Below the pieces are notes generated by a model, which was not told the DNA's origin, ran no database searches, and was given only the letters and a program-made list of their open reading frames with translations. This document shows positions 36,532 through 43,109 of a stretch of 43,109 bases of DNA, one piece after another (the stretch's first letter is position 1; each line of letters opens with the position of its first letter). The position numbers and the translations under genes are program-made. Source of the stretch: Prochlorococcus sp. AG-424-P18 (GTDB taxonomy: Bacteria; Cyanobacteriota; Cyanobacteriia; PCC-6307; Cyanobiaceae); assembly GCA_003213235.1 (NCBI GenBank), contig QCNJ01000013.1, forward strand, positions 1 through 43,109, in the 5' to 3' direction.

Positions 36532-37011
36532 TTATGAAATTGAAGCTAATTGGTTTTTTGAACTTCCCTTTAGCGATTCAAGAGTAGAAATAAAATCTTT
36601 TACCCCATTAAATTTTCTGTAAACTGAGGCGTATCTTATATAGGCTACTTCGTTTTCTTTCCTAAGATTTTGAAGTATTAATTCTCCGATTTGTGAAGAT
36701 TTAATATCTTTGTTAGAATCTTGAAGGATTTTGGATTCAATTCCATCTACGAAATTAATAATTGCTTCACTACTGAAATTAGTCTTTTCGCAAGCTCTTG
36801 ATATTCCAGTAAATAATTTTTGCTTATTAAATAATTCTCTGCCACCATCTTTTTTTATAACTGAAACTGGCATTGATTCTACTCTTTCATAGGTTGTAAA
36901 TCTAAAGCTGCAATTTAAGCACTCTCTTCTTCTTCGAACACTTTTGCCACTATCAGCAGATCTTGATTCCAAAACTCTGCTATCTGTGTTTTGACAGGTT
37001 GGACACTGCAT
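36532..37011 (-). CDS. nrdR: Transcriptional repressor NrdR
   Basis: NrdR (159 residues from ATG 37011) is a Zn-ribbon/ATP-cone repressor of ribonucleotide reductase genes. The zinc ligands are C3, C6, C31 and C34 (CPTC and CLNC), followed by RFTTYERVE. The ATP-cone starts at about 49 ([19 protein letters not shown]). I chose the start giving [13 protein letters not shown], the near-universal family start, over six extra upstream codons from 37029. No ribonucleotide reductase gene is in the window. Confidence 0.96.
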   Translation of the reverse strand: MQCPTCQNTDSRVLESRSADSGKSVRRRRECLNCSFRFTTYERVESMPVSVIKKDGGRELFNKQKLFTGISRACEKTNFSSEAIINFVDGIESKILQDSNKDIKSSQIGELILQNLRKENEVAYIRYASVYRKFNGVKDFISTLESLKGSSKNQLASIS

Positions 37012-37070
37012 GTGGCGAATAAGCTGCACTTCAACCCTAATATTAGAATAATATTTTAATTATGAAAAGT

Positions 37071-37104
37071 AAAAAAAAACCTCTTGTTAAAGAGGCTTTT
37101 TTTT
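37071..37104 (-). terminator. Rho-independent terminator after psbB-psbT
   Basis: CCTCTT (37080-37085) and AAGAGG (37090-37095) form a 6-bp stem with a 4-base loop. On the minus strand, nine T (37079-37071) follow, ending the psbBT transcript 16 bases past the psbT stop. The plus strand side also has eight T (37097-37104), so it could work both ways. This is the clearest intrinsic terminator in the window. Confidence 0.8.
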
Positions 37105-37110
37105 CTTAGT

Positions 37111-37209
37111 TCATTTTCTATCAAATTTAGGCGGGTCTCTAAAGGCGACAGCAAAGAATAAGGTAACAACTGCGAGAGTTAGAATAAGAACGTAAGCAAA
37201 AGCTTCCAT
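37111..37209 (-). CDS. psbT: Photosystem II protein T
   Basis: Read on the minus strand from ATG at 37209, this 32-residue protein begins [20 protein letters not shown] and ends [10 protein letters not shown]. That is the single-helix PsbT pattern at the photosystem II dimer interface. It lies 23 bases downstream of psbB in the conserved psbB-psbT pair and is followed by a strong terminator. Confidence 0.97.
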   Translation of the reverse strand: MEAFAYVLILTLAVVTLFFAVAFRDPPKFDRK

Positions 37210-37232
37210 AAGATTAAGTAAGTAAGTTTAGT

Positions 37233-38756
37233 TTAAACCCTTCCTGGGATTCTTCTTGTGGTTTCGTCACCAAGTTTCTTGAATAGACCAAATTCAACTT
37301 GGTCGCCAATCTCAGCATCAATACCAGCAAAGGAATTTCTGTAAAGAGTTCTTGAAGCATGCCACCAGTGGCCAAACAAGAATAGCAATCCGAAACATAA
37401 ATGTGCATATGTAAACCACGCTCTAGGTGAGCTTCGGAATACACCGTCAGATTTATATGTCTCTCTGTCAAACTTGAATGCTTCTCCAAGTTGAGCCTTT
37501 CTAGCTAATCTTTTAACTACTGCAGGATCTGTAAATGTTTGTCCATCTAGGTCTCCCCCGTAGATAGTTGCAGTGATACCTGTCTGTTCAAATGAATACT
37601 TTGCTTCAGCTCTTCTAAATGGAATATCTGCCCTTACGTTACCTTCTTTGTCTTCAAGAATGACAGGGAAGTTTTCAAAGAAGTTAGGAATTCTTCTAAC
37701 TTCTAATTCGTTACCTTCTTTGTCTTGAAAAGCAATGTGACCTTGCCAACCAGTTGGTAAGCCATCACCATTAACGAGAGCTCCAACTCTAAATAGGCCA
37801 CCTTTAGCTGGACTATTTCCAACATAATCGTAGAAGGCTAATTTCTCTGGTATCGATGCATATGCCTCTGATTTAGTGGCACCATTATCTATAGCAGCTT
37901 GTACTCTTCTATTGATTTCTGTTTTGAAATAGCCTGAATCCCATTGATATCTGGTAGGACCAAAAAGCTCTACTGGAGTTGTTGCCGAACCATACCACAT
38001 GGTTCCCGAAACAACGAAAGATACAAACAATACTGCAGCTAAGGCACTTGCTAGGACTCCTTCAAGGCTTCCTAGTTTTAATGCCCTATAGAGTCTTTCT
38101 CCAGGCCTGTTGGTGATGTGAAAAATACCTCCAATAATACCCATAAGTCCTGCTGCAATATGATTAGCTACAATACCTCCTGGATTGAAAGGATTAAATC
38201 CTTCTACTCCCCAGGAAGGGGCCACAGGTTCTACATGACCAGTTAAGCCGTATGGGTCAGAAACCCATATCCCTACGTTTGCGCAATGAAATGCTCCAAA
38301 ACCAAAACAGGTTAGTCCTGCTAAAAGAAGGTGAATCCCAAAAATTCTTGGTAAATCAAGAGCAGGCTCACCAGTTCTTGAATCTTCCCATAAATCTAAG
38401 TCCCAGTATGTCCAGTGCCAAATAGAGGCCAACATCAACAAACCACTAAATACAATGTGAGCTGCTGCAACTCCTTCGAAGCTCCAGAATCCAGGATCAA
38501 CTCCAGTAGCACCAGTAATATCCCATCCGTTCCAACTACTTGTGATACCTAGTCTTGCCATGAAAGGCATAACGTACATCCCCTGTCTCCACATTGGATT
38601 GAGAACAGCATCAGAAGGATCAAAAATGGCTAATTCATAAAGAGCCATTGAACCGGCCCAGCCGGCTAATAATGCAGTATGCATAAGATGCACAGCAAGT
38701 AGTCGACCGGGGTCATTAATAACTACTGTGTGCACTCGATACCAAGGCAATCCCAT
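37233..38756 (-). CDS. psbB: Photosystem II CP47 antenna protein
   Basis: PsbB (507 residues) is the chlorophyll a inner antenna of photosystem II. It begins [41 protein letters not shown], quoted only to show the family start. Several histidine-rich helices follow ([47 protein letters not shown]), then the large lumenal loop at about 260-440 and the last helix [20 protein letters not shown]. Length and motifs are standard. It leads psbB-psbT on the minus strand, with a 222-base divergent gap to the ferredoxin gene. Confidence 0.98.
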   Translation of the reverse strand: MGLPWYRVHTVVINDPGRLLAVHLMHTALLAGWAGSMALYELAIFDPSDAVLNPMWRQGMYVMPFMARLGITSSWNGWDITGATGVDPGFWSFEGVAAAHIVFSGLLMLASIWHWTYWDLDLWEDSRTGEPALDLPRIFGIHLLLAGLTCFGFGAFHCANVGIWVSDPYGLTGHVEPVAPSWGVEGFNPFNPGGIVANHIAAGLMGIIGGIFHITNRPGERLYRALKLGSLEGVLASALAAVLFVSFVVSGTMWYGSATTPVELFGPTRYQWDSGYFKTEINRRVQAAIDNGATKSEAYASIPEKLAFYDYVGNSPAKGGLFRVGALVNGDGLPTGWQGHIAFQDKEGNELEVRRIPNFFENFPVILEDKEGNVRADIPFRRAEAKYSFEQTGITATIYGGDLDGQTFTDPAVVKRLARKAQLGEAFKFDRETYKSDGVFRSSPRAWFTYAHLCFGLLFLFGHWWHASRTLYRNSFAGIDAEIGDQVEFGLFKKLGDETTRRIPGRV

Positions 38757-38902
38757 CGGTTAATTTCTAGTAACTATGCTGTATAAACAGCTAAACATCA
38801 CGATAGTAAGGGTTTTTTAGTCTTTGAGGGATTTTTGTAAATAAATATATTTTCTTGCAAAAATTGGGCAAATCATTGATCAGAACTAAGTTTATAAGGA
38901 AT

Positions 38903-38958
38903 TTTTGGCGAAAAACTGTTAATATTTTGGTCACAATTCTCAAAGTAAAACGCCAAAA
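38903..38958. repeat. 8-bp inverted repeat, 40-base spacer, in the psbB/ferredoxin gap
   Basis: TTTTGGCG at 38903-38910 and CGCCAAAA at 38951-38958 are exact inverted copies. The second arm ends 20 bases before the ferredoxin ATG. It may be a long-loop hairpin in the leader or two half-sites for a regulator. The remainder of the 222-base gap shows no gene. Confidence 0.35.
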
Positions 38959-38978
38959 TAAGGAAAATAACTAAAAAA

Positions 38979-39341
38979 ATGGCAACTATCAGATTTATTC
39001 GTGAGGATTTGGAGGTCCAATGCAATCCCGGTGAAAATTTAAGGGAACTTGTAATGAAAGAGAATTTACAGCTTTATGGCTTAAAAGGTATTTTAGGAAA
39101 TTGTGGAGGTGCAGGACAATGCAGTACTTGTTTTATTTCAGTTGAAGGTGGAAACAAAAACTCTTTGAGCCCCATTACATCAGTTGAAGAAGAAAAACTC
39201 AAAAATAGACCAGATAATTGGCGACTTGCATGCCAAACATTGATAAAATCATCTGCGGTAATTTTAACAAAACCACAATCTCCCCCCTCAAATTTGGAAG
39301 AACTAAAAAAGATTAGTGAAAATAAAAAATTACCTCGCTGA
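38979..39341 (+). CDS. [2Fe-2S] ferredoxin
   Basis: A 120-residue ferredoxin with a beta-grasp fold. Cluster ligands are C42, C48, C51 and C85 (NCGGAGQCSTC and LACQT), spaced C-x5-C-x2-C-x33-C. That is closer to the adrenodoxin-like kind than to photosynthetic PetF, which has C-x4-C-x2-C. The first 35 residues (FIREDLEVQCNPGENLRELV) match the fold's opening strands. The last 25 residues are a lysine-rich tail. The electron partner is unknown. It lies on the opposite strand from psbB and upstream of psbM. Confidence 0.87.
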   Translation: MATIRFIREDLEVQCNPGENLRELVMKENLQLYGLKGILGNCGGAGQCSTCFISVEGGNKNSLSPITSVEEEKLKNRPDNWRLACQTLIKSSAVILTKPQSPPSNLEELKKISENKKLPR

Positions 39342-39445
39342 ATTGTTTAAGACTGTTAATCAGTTTATGAAATTTGTTTATTTTTCCACTTTATTCCTAG
39401 TTATACGTCTATAGTCTTAATACCTTATATAGAACTACCAATTAA

Positions 39446-39598
39446 ATGGAAACAACTAACTTTGGATTCGTAGCTAGTCTTTTATTTGTAGGGGTGCCAA
39501 CAATATTCCTCATAGGTTTATTTATTTCTACACAAGATGGAGAAAAATCAAGCTTCTACTCTGACTCTAGTAAAGGTAGGCTTGGGCCAAAACGCTAA
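39446..39598 (+). CDS. psbM: Photosystem II protein M
   Basis: A 50-residue protein from ATG 39446 to TAA 39596-39598. It has the PsbM transmembrane helix FGFVASLLFVGVPTIFLIGL and continues ISTQDGEKSSFYSD with a tail of about 10 more residues. PsbM is a single-helix subunit at the photosystem II dimer centre. The C-terminal extension beyond the helix is longer than in plant PsbM, as is usual in marine picocyanobacteria. It lies 11 bases before prmC. Confidence 0.93.
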   Translation: METTNFGFVASLLFVGVPTIFLIGLFISTQDGEKSSFYSDSSKGRLGPKR

Positions 39599-39609
39599 TG
39601 CTTTAATAA

Positions 39610-40479
39610 ATGCTTTGCATTTCTGTAAAAGAATTTTTATTTTGGAAAAAAAAGCAACTTTCTAAAGGAGGCGATCAACAATCTTTTGCAGTTTTACTTG
39701 ATTGCATAGGTGGTATATCTACTAGTGATCTAAACTTGATAAACATAAAATCTAGTGGAGATTTATATTTAAAAAAAAATTTAGAATTTTTAGAATCTGT
39801 TTGGGACGAACATTTAATAAAATCTTGCCCGATTCAATATCTTTGTGGGATAACTTTTTGGAGAGACTTAAAATTAAAAGTTACAAATAAAGTACTCATT
39901 CCGAGACCAGAAACAGAGCTGATAGTTGATATTGTTTTCAATATATTTCGAGAGAAATCAGAAAAATTATTTTTTGCTGAATTAGGAACTGGATCAGGTG
40001 CAATTAGTATAGCTTTAGCATTGGCTTATCCATTGAGCCAGGGCGTGGCAACTGACATTGATCAAGATGCATTAGAAATAGCCATTAAAAATTTTATAAA
40101 TTCTTCTAAACAATCAAATTTAAAATTTTATTGTGGAAACTGGTGGTCTCCTCTAGAAAGTTTTAAAGGAAAATTAGACCTCGCAATTTCAAATCCGCCA
40201 TATATTCCCAGAGATACTTATGAAAAATTACCTAAAGAAGTTAAAAATTTTGAACCTAAAATTGCTTTATTAGGTGGCGAAGATGGTTTAAAACACATTA
40301 GGGAAATAATACAAAAAGCACCATTATTTTTAAAAGAGAATGGTTGGCTAATTTTAGAGAATCATTTTGATCAAAGTGAAAAAGTCAAACAACTACTTAT
40401 TAAAAATAAATTTATATCAATAGAAATTGTGAAAGATTTTTCAGGTATTGGTAGGTTTATCATTGGAAGATATAAATAA
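39610..40479 (+). CDS. prmC: Peptide chain release factor N5-glutamine methyltransferase
   Basis: PrmC/HemK (289 residues) methylates the GGQ glutamine of release factors using S-adenosylmethionine. IPRPETELIVD is the family segment, AELGTGSGAISIALA (about 123-137) the SAM motif I, and NPPY at 195-198 the catalytic glutamine-binding loop in LAISNPPYIPRD. The N-terminal helical domain (1-85) recognises the release factor. It lies between psbM and tsaC on the plus strand. Confidence 0.95.
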   Translation: MLCISVKEFLFWKKKQLSKGGDQQSFAVLLDCIGGISTSDLNLINIKSSGDLYLKKNLEFLESVWDEHLIKSCPIQYLCGITFWRDLKLKVTNKVLIPRPETELIVDIVFNIFREKSEKLFFAELGTGSGAISIALALAYPLSQGVATDIDQDALEIAIKNFINSSKQSNLKFYCGNWWSPLESFKGKLDLAISNPPYIPRDTYEKLPKEVKNFEPKIALLGGEDGLKHIREIIQKAPLFLKENGWLILENHFDQSEKVKQLLIKNKFISIEIVKDFSGIGRFIIGRYK

Positions 40480-40499
40480 ATTATAGATTCATAATCTAA

Positions 40500-41081
40500 A
40501 TGTATTTAGTAGATTGCAAAAATGCCTTGAAGAGTCTTGAAGGAGGTTTGCCTATAATTTTCCCAACAGACACTTTACCTGCAATTGGATGCTTGCCAAA
40601 ATTCTCAAACATTATTTATGAGTTTAAAAAAAGAGATAGAAACAAACCCTTAATTCTTATGGGATCAGAACACAAAAATTTAATTGATTATGTCCATGAA
40701 TCAGCTAAGGAAGATTACGAAAATATAGCTTCAAAATATTGGCCTGGAGCTTTAACAATTGTCATTCCTGCTTCAGAAAAACAGACTGTAAACCTCACCA
40801 GCAATGATCTTACTATTGGGTTGAGAATTCCAAATTCTTATATGGCGCAATCTCTTTTGAAAAAAACAGGCCCATTATTAACTTCAAGTGCAAATATTTC
40901 AGGTTCTAAGGGATCAATTACAGCTGAAGGTATTGCTCTAGACTTCCCTTCTGTAAAAATTTTGGGCCCTATCCCCTGGGGGAAAAGCAGTGGAAAAGCT
41001 AGTACCATAATATTTTGGAAGAAAAGTGGAGATTGGAGACTGATTAGAGAAGGAGAAGTTTTGGTTAAGGAATTGTATTAA
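40500..41081 (+). CDS. tsaC: Threonylcarbamoyl-AMP synthase (YrdC/Sua5 family)
   Basis: A 193-residue YrdC-domain enzyme that makes threonylcarbamoyl-adenylate for the t6A37 modification of ANN-decoding tRNAs. IIFPTDTLPAIGC at about 19-31 is the PTDTxYGLG-type motif, although here the tyrosine-glycine-leucine is PAI. KKRDRNKPLIL is the KxRPxxxPL-type RNA/ATP-binding motif, and TSSANISGS the C-terminal motif. The motif changes are typical of short cyanobacterial forms. Its stop codon overlaps the start of the small membrane-protein gene by one base (TAATG). Confidence 0.9.
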   Translation: MYLVDCKNALKSLEGGLPIIFPTDTLPAIGCLPKFSNIIYEFKKRDRNKPLILMGSEHKNLIDYVHESAKEDYENIASKYWPGALTIVIPASEKQTVNLTSNDLTIGLRIPNSYMAQSLLKKTGPLLTSSANISGSKGSITAEGIALDFPSVKILGPIPWGKSSGKASTIIFWKKSGDWRLIREGEVLVKELY

Positions 41082-41248
41082 TGTTTTTATTATTATTTTT
41101 TGTTTTATTAATTCAATTTTTAACTTATTGGATATTTGAACCTCTTGCATCTTTTTTAGAGTATTTTCTTGAAATAAGATTGTTTCCTATAGTCGCTCTA
41201 TTAGGTTTGATCTTTTTATTTTCAGCAAAGAATATTGAACAAAATTAA
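41081..41248 (+). CDS. 55-residue hydrophobic membrane protein, unknown function
   Basis: ATG at 41081 overlaps the tsaC stop by one base, and the frame runs 55 residues to TAA at 41246-41248. Two hydrophobic segments (about 1-17 and 36-48) flank a short region IFEPLASFLEYFLEIR, giving a probable two-helix membrane hairpin. No family is recognised. The one-base overlap suggests coupled translation with tsaC and favours a real gene, but the function is unknown. Confidence 0.55.
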   Translation: MFLLLFFVLLIQFLTYWIFEPLASFLEYFLEIRLFPIVALLGLIFLFSAKNIEQN

Positions 41249-41259
41249 ATAATTTAAAA

Positions 41260-41331
41260 TGCCGGCTAACAGATTTGAACTGATGACCTTCGCTTTACAA
41301 AAGCGCTGCTCTACCGCTGAGCTAAGCCGGC
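41260..41331 (-). tRNA. trnT: tRNA-Thr (anticodon TGT)
   Basis: Read on the minus strand, 72 bases form a cloverleaf. The acceptor is GCCGGCT/AGCCGGC (perfect), the D-arm GCTC/GAGC, the anticodon loop TTTGTAA with anticodon TGT, and the T-loop TTCAAAT. The first pair of the anticodon stem is G-A and the second pair of the T-stem T-T, mild irregularities. CCA is not encoded. It lies between the small membrane gene and minE. Confidence 0.94.
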
Positions 41332-41395
41332 ATAGTCACTATCTTACAGTTATGGTGGATAAATCTTGGTAATTTGTGCTTGTTTTTAAAATTTA

Positions 41396-41731
41396 TTACT
41401 TTTTGATATTTTTTTGACTTTTATCTTCTTTATCACTTTTTTTAAACTTTATTTCTCCTGTGATAGTTCTTTTGATTGGTAAATTTGCTACTAATGCAGT
41501 CATTCTGTCCTCCGTCTCTAAACTTACTGCTACCTCTTCAAAATCAATCTCAACATATTTAGCAACGACATCAAGTATTTCTTTCCTCATTTTATCTAAA
41601 AGATCAGTGGTTAAAGAACTCATATCAACTCTGTCATGAGCAAGTACAAGTTGTAATCTTTCTCTAGCTGTGTTGGCGCTAGCGGTCTCTCTGCCTAGTA
41701 ACTTGTTTATAAGGTCTCTGAGTGTCATCAT
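41396..41731 (-). CDS. minE: Cell division topological specificity factor MinE
   Basis: MinE (111 residues) drives MinD off the membrane and sets up the pole-to-pole Min oscillation. The start [15 protein letters not shown] gives the membrane-binding amphipathic helix. [17 protein letters not shown] is the MinD-binding segment, and the dimerisation domain follows through [13 protein letters not shown]. The last 15 residues are lysine-rich and variable. The first or second Met (41731 or 41728) may be the start. It lies one base after the minD stop in minC-minD-minE. Confidence 0.95.
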   Translation of the reverse strand: MMTLRDLINKLLGRETASANTARERLQLVLAHDRVDMSSLTTDLLDKMRKEILDVVAKYVEIDFEEVAVSLETEDRMTALVANLPIKRTITGEIKFKKSDKEDKSQKNIKK

Positions 41732-41732
41732 T

Positions 41733-42548
41733 TTAAAAAACCTTTGTTTGCATTAATCTCATAAATTTATCTTTAAGACTTTTACCTTCATTTTTTGGGT
41801 CAATAATTGGTACATCTTTTCCTGTAAGTCTTTGAGAAACATTCAAATAACATTTTTTTGCAGGAGATCTACCATCTGTGAGTGTCAGTGGCTCTCCTCT
41901 ATTTGTACTTATTATTACTTGTTCATCTTCCAAAACAATACCCAATAAAGGCAAAGAAAGAATTCCTTGGACATCATCGATAGATAGCATCTCTTGACTT
42001 GCCATCATATTCGGACGTACTCTGTTGATTACAAGCTGAATAGGCTCAATATCAGAAGTATTAAGAATTCCTATTACTCTATCGGCGTCACGTACTGCAG
42101 ATAACTCCGGGTTAGTTACAACAATAGCTTCTCTACAAGCTGCGAGGGCATTTTTAAAGCCATCTTCTACACCAGCAGGACAATCTACCAAGACAAAATC
42201 GAATTTCTCACTTAACAGTTCACTAATTTTTTTCATATCTTCGGGTTTCATCCAGTCCAACATCCTAGGATCTCCAGCAGGTAGAAGTGCAAGATTAGGT
42301 TCCTTTTTATGCCTAACCAATGCTTGGTCTAGGCGACAATTATTGTCTAGGACATCTTGAGCAGTATAAATGATGCGATTTTCTAATCCTAGAAGAAGAT
42401 CTAAATTTCTTAAGCCAAAATCAGCATCTAATACAGCAGTTGATGCTCCGCTGTTAGCAAGCGCTATGCCTAGATTTGCAGTTAAAGTAGTTTTACCAAC
42501 TCCTCCTTTGCCTGAACAAATCAATATTGTGCGAGTATTTTTCCTCAC
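41733..42548 (-). CDS. minD: Septum site-determining ATPase MinD
   Basis: MinD (271 residues) is a deviant Walker ATPase that recruits MinC to the membrane. KGGVGKTT is at 14-21, [20 protein letters not shown] forms the family's switch I, and [14 protein letters not shown] switch II. The amphipathic membrane helix is the C-terminal [15 protein letters not shown]. All key motifs are intact. It lies 111 bases downstream of the minC stop and one base upstream of minE. Confidence 0.98.
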   Translation of the reverse strand: MRKNTRTILICSGKGGVGKTTLTANLGIALANSGASTAVLDADFGLRNLDLLLGLENRIIYTAQDVLDNNCRLDQALVRHKKEPNLALLPAGDPRMLDWMKPEDMKKISELLSEKFDFVLVDCPAGVEDGFKNALAACREAIVVTNPELSAVRDADRVIGILNTSDIEPIQLVINRVRPNMMASQEMLSIDDVQGILSLPLLGIVLEDEQVIISTNRGEPLTLTDGRSPAKKCYLNVSQRLTGKDVPIIDPKNEGKSLKDKFMRLMQTKVF

Positions 42549-42659
42549 GATTTTAAGAATTTTACAAATAATAAAGCCACCTGCAGAAAGTTAAATATTT
42601 TAAAGATTAAGTAATTCTTAAATTTATTTGTTTTGAACTAATTTATTTCAAATGATTGA

Positions 42660-43109
42660 TTAATTTTTAGTTTCTATTAAGAAGGGTTTGATAATTATCG
42701 TTTGTTTATCTATCACCGCAATTTCTGGATAGCAATTTTTGGGCTTATCTTTTGGTCCAATAGCTATCACATCTGCAATTCTTAACTGTAAAGGGTTTAG
42801 ATAAAGTGAGGAAATAGAGGCATTTTTATCTCCGCTTTTCCCTGCGATTGCTATTCCAAGTAATTTACCCCAAACGTAAATGTTTTTCTTAGCAAAAACT
42901 ATTGCTCCTGGATTAACGTCTCCAATAATGCATAGGTTTCCATTTGAAGATATTCTGTCACCCGATCGAACTGTTCCATTGTGAAGGATATCGTCTATCT
43001 TTTCAGAATTAATTGATAGTAACTTTTTTTTAATCTCTTGCTCTTTAATAAAAGTTGAATCTATTTAGAAATTTATTCTTTCTCAGATTTAGATAATATC
43101 CAAGAAACT
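42660..43109 (-). CDS. minC: Septum site-determining protein MinC, C-terminal domain; partial with apparent frameshift
   Basis: On the minus strand a clear MinC_C beta-helix domain ends in TAA at 42660-42662. The family block runs TVRSGDRISSNGN, IIGDVNPGAIVFA and IYVWGKLLGIAIAGKSG, and the protein ends LIETKN. The domain blocks FtsZ assembly together with MinD. Going upstream, the frame reaches a stop (TAA at 43065-43067) with no ATG, GTG or TTG between that stop and the domain. Another minus-strand frame just beyond it reads FLGYYLNLRKNK, resembling the LGY end of a MinC N-terminal domain. A one-base shift near 43045-43095 is therefore likely, either real or a sequence error. The N-terminus lies outside the window. 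Confidence 0.75.

Noticed and set aside
37214..37489. A 91-residue minus-strand frame overlapping the end of psbB
   Set aside because: It lies in another frame within psbB and its composition follows psbB codons read out of frame.
1..43109. CRISPR arrays, insertion sequences, integrases and rRNA genes
   Set aside because: No regularly spaced repeats, transposase or integrase motifs, or rRNA sequence were seen on either strand.

Overview
The window looks like chromosomal DNA of a high-light-adapted Prochlorococcus. It is very AT-rich and tightly packed, with neighbouring genes that abut or overlap. It encodes photosystem II (psbB, psbT, psbM, psbEFLJ), NDH-1 (ndhCKJ), Mg-chelatase ChlD and a Min division system. 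It also carries a single degenerate phycoerythrin beta subunit with a CpeS-type lyase but no alpha subunit or phycobilisome genes, which is a recognised trait of high-light Prochlorococcus. The strain cannot be fixed from the sequence alone.

Layout. 1-8172: tail of an unknown gene, rdgB, a carotenoid oxygenase, hisB, fabI, a thioredoxin-fold protein, a DegT aminotransferase, then a photolyase-NUDIX-folK operon on the minus strand. 8257-13556: chlD, an MCE-type lipid transporter pair, and a YvcK/CofD-like protein. 13553-17588: ndhCKJ (minus) diverging from rubA-ycf48-psbE-psbF-psbL-psbJ (plus), a classic photosystem II assembly cluster. 17632-24599: mtnP, an NDH-2/SelD fusion, a CCA-type nucleotidyltransferase, a PcrA/UvrD helicase and a small coiled-coil protein. 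24778-25979: the relict phycoerythrin locus (cpeB facing cpeS plus a 59-residue ORF). 26096-27296: a TVP38/DedA membrane protein and a small secreted protein.

27583-32293 is the most accessory-looking part. It is a tightly coupled five-gene minus-strand operon (CMP-sugar cytidylyltransferase, Gfo/Idh dehydrogenase, GSA-like class III aminotransferase, carbon-nitrogen hydrolase, SDR) lying at the 3' side of a tRNA-Phe gene. It looks like a cassette for making an unusual CMP-activated acidic sugar for the cell surface, but it has no NeuB-type synthase or glycosyltransferase of its own.

32540-43109 is again core: tRNA-Phe, an FGGY sugar kinase, metK, rpsA, nrdR, psbT and psbB on the minus strand. 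A ferredoxin, psbM, prmC, tsaC and a small membrane protein follow on the plus strand. tRNA-Thr and minE-minD-minC (minus) close the window. minC runs off the window and appears frameshifted near its edge.

There is no gene-free stretch over 300 bases. The longest gaps are 27297-27582, 32294-32539 and 38757-38978, and they hold only possible terminators, an inverted repeat and at most one tiny ORF. I found no CRISPR array, insertion sequence, rRNA or integrase.
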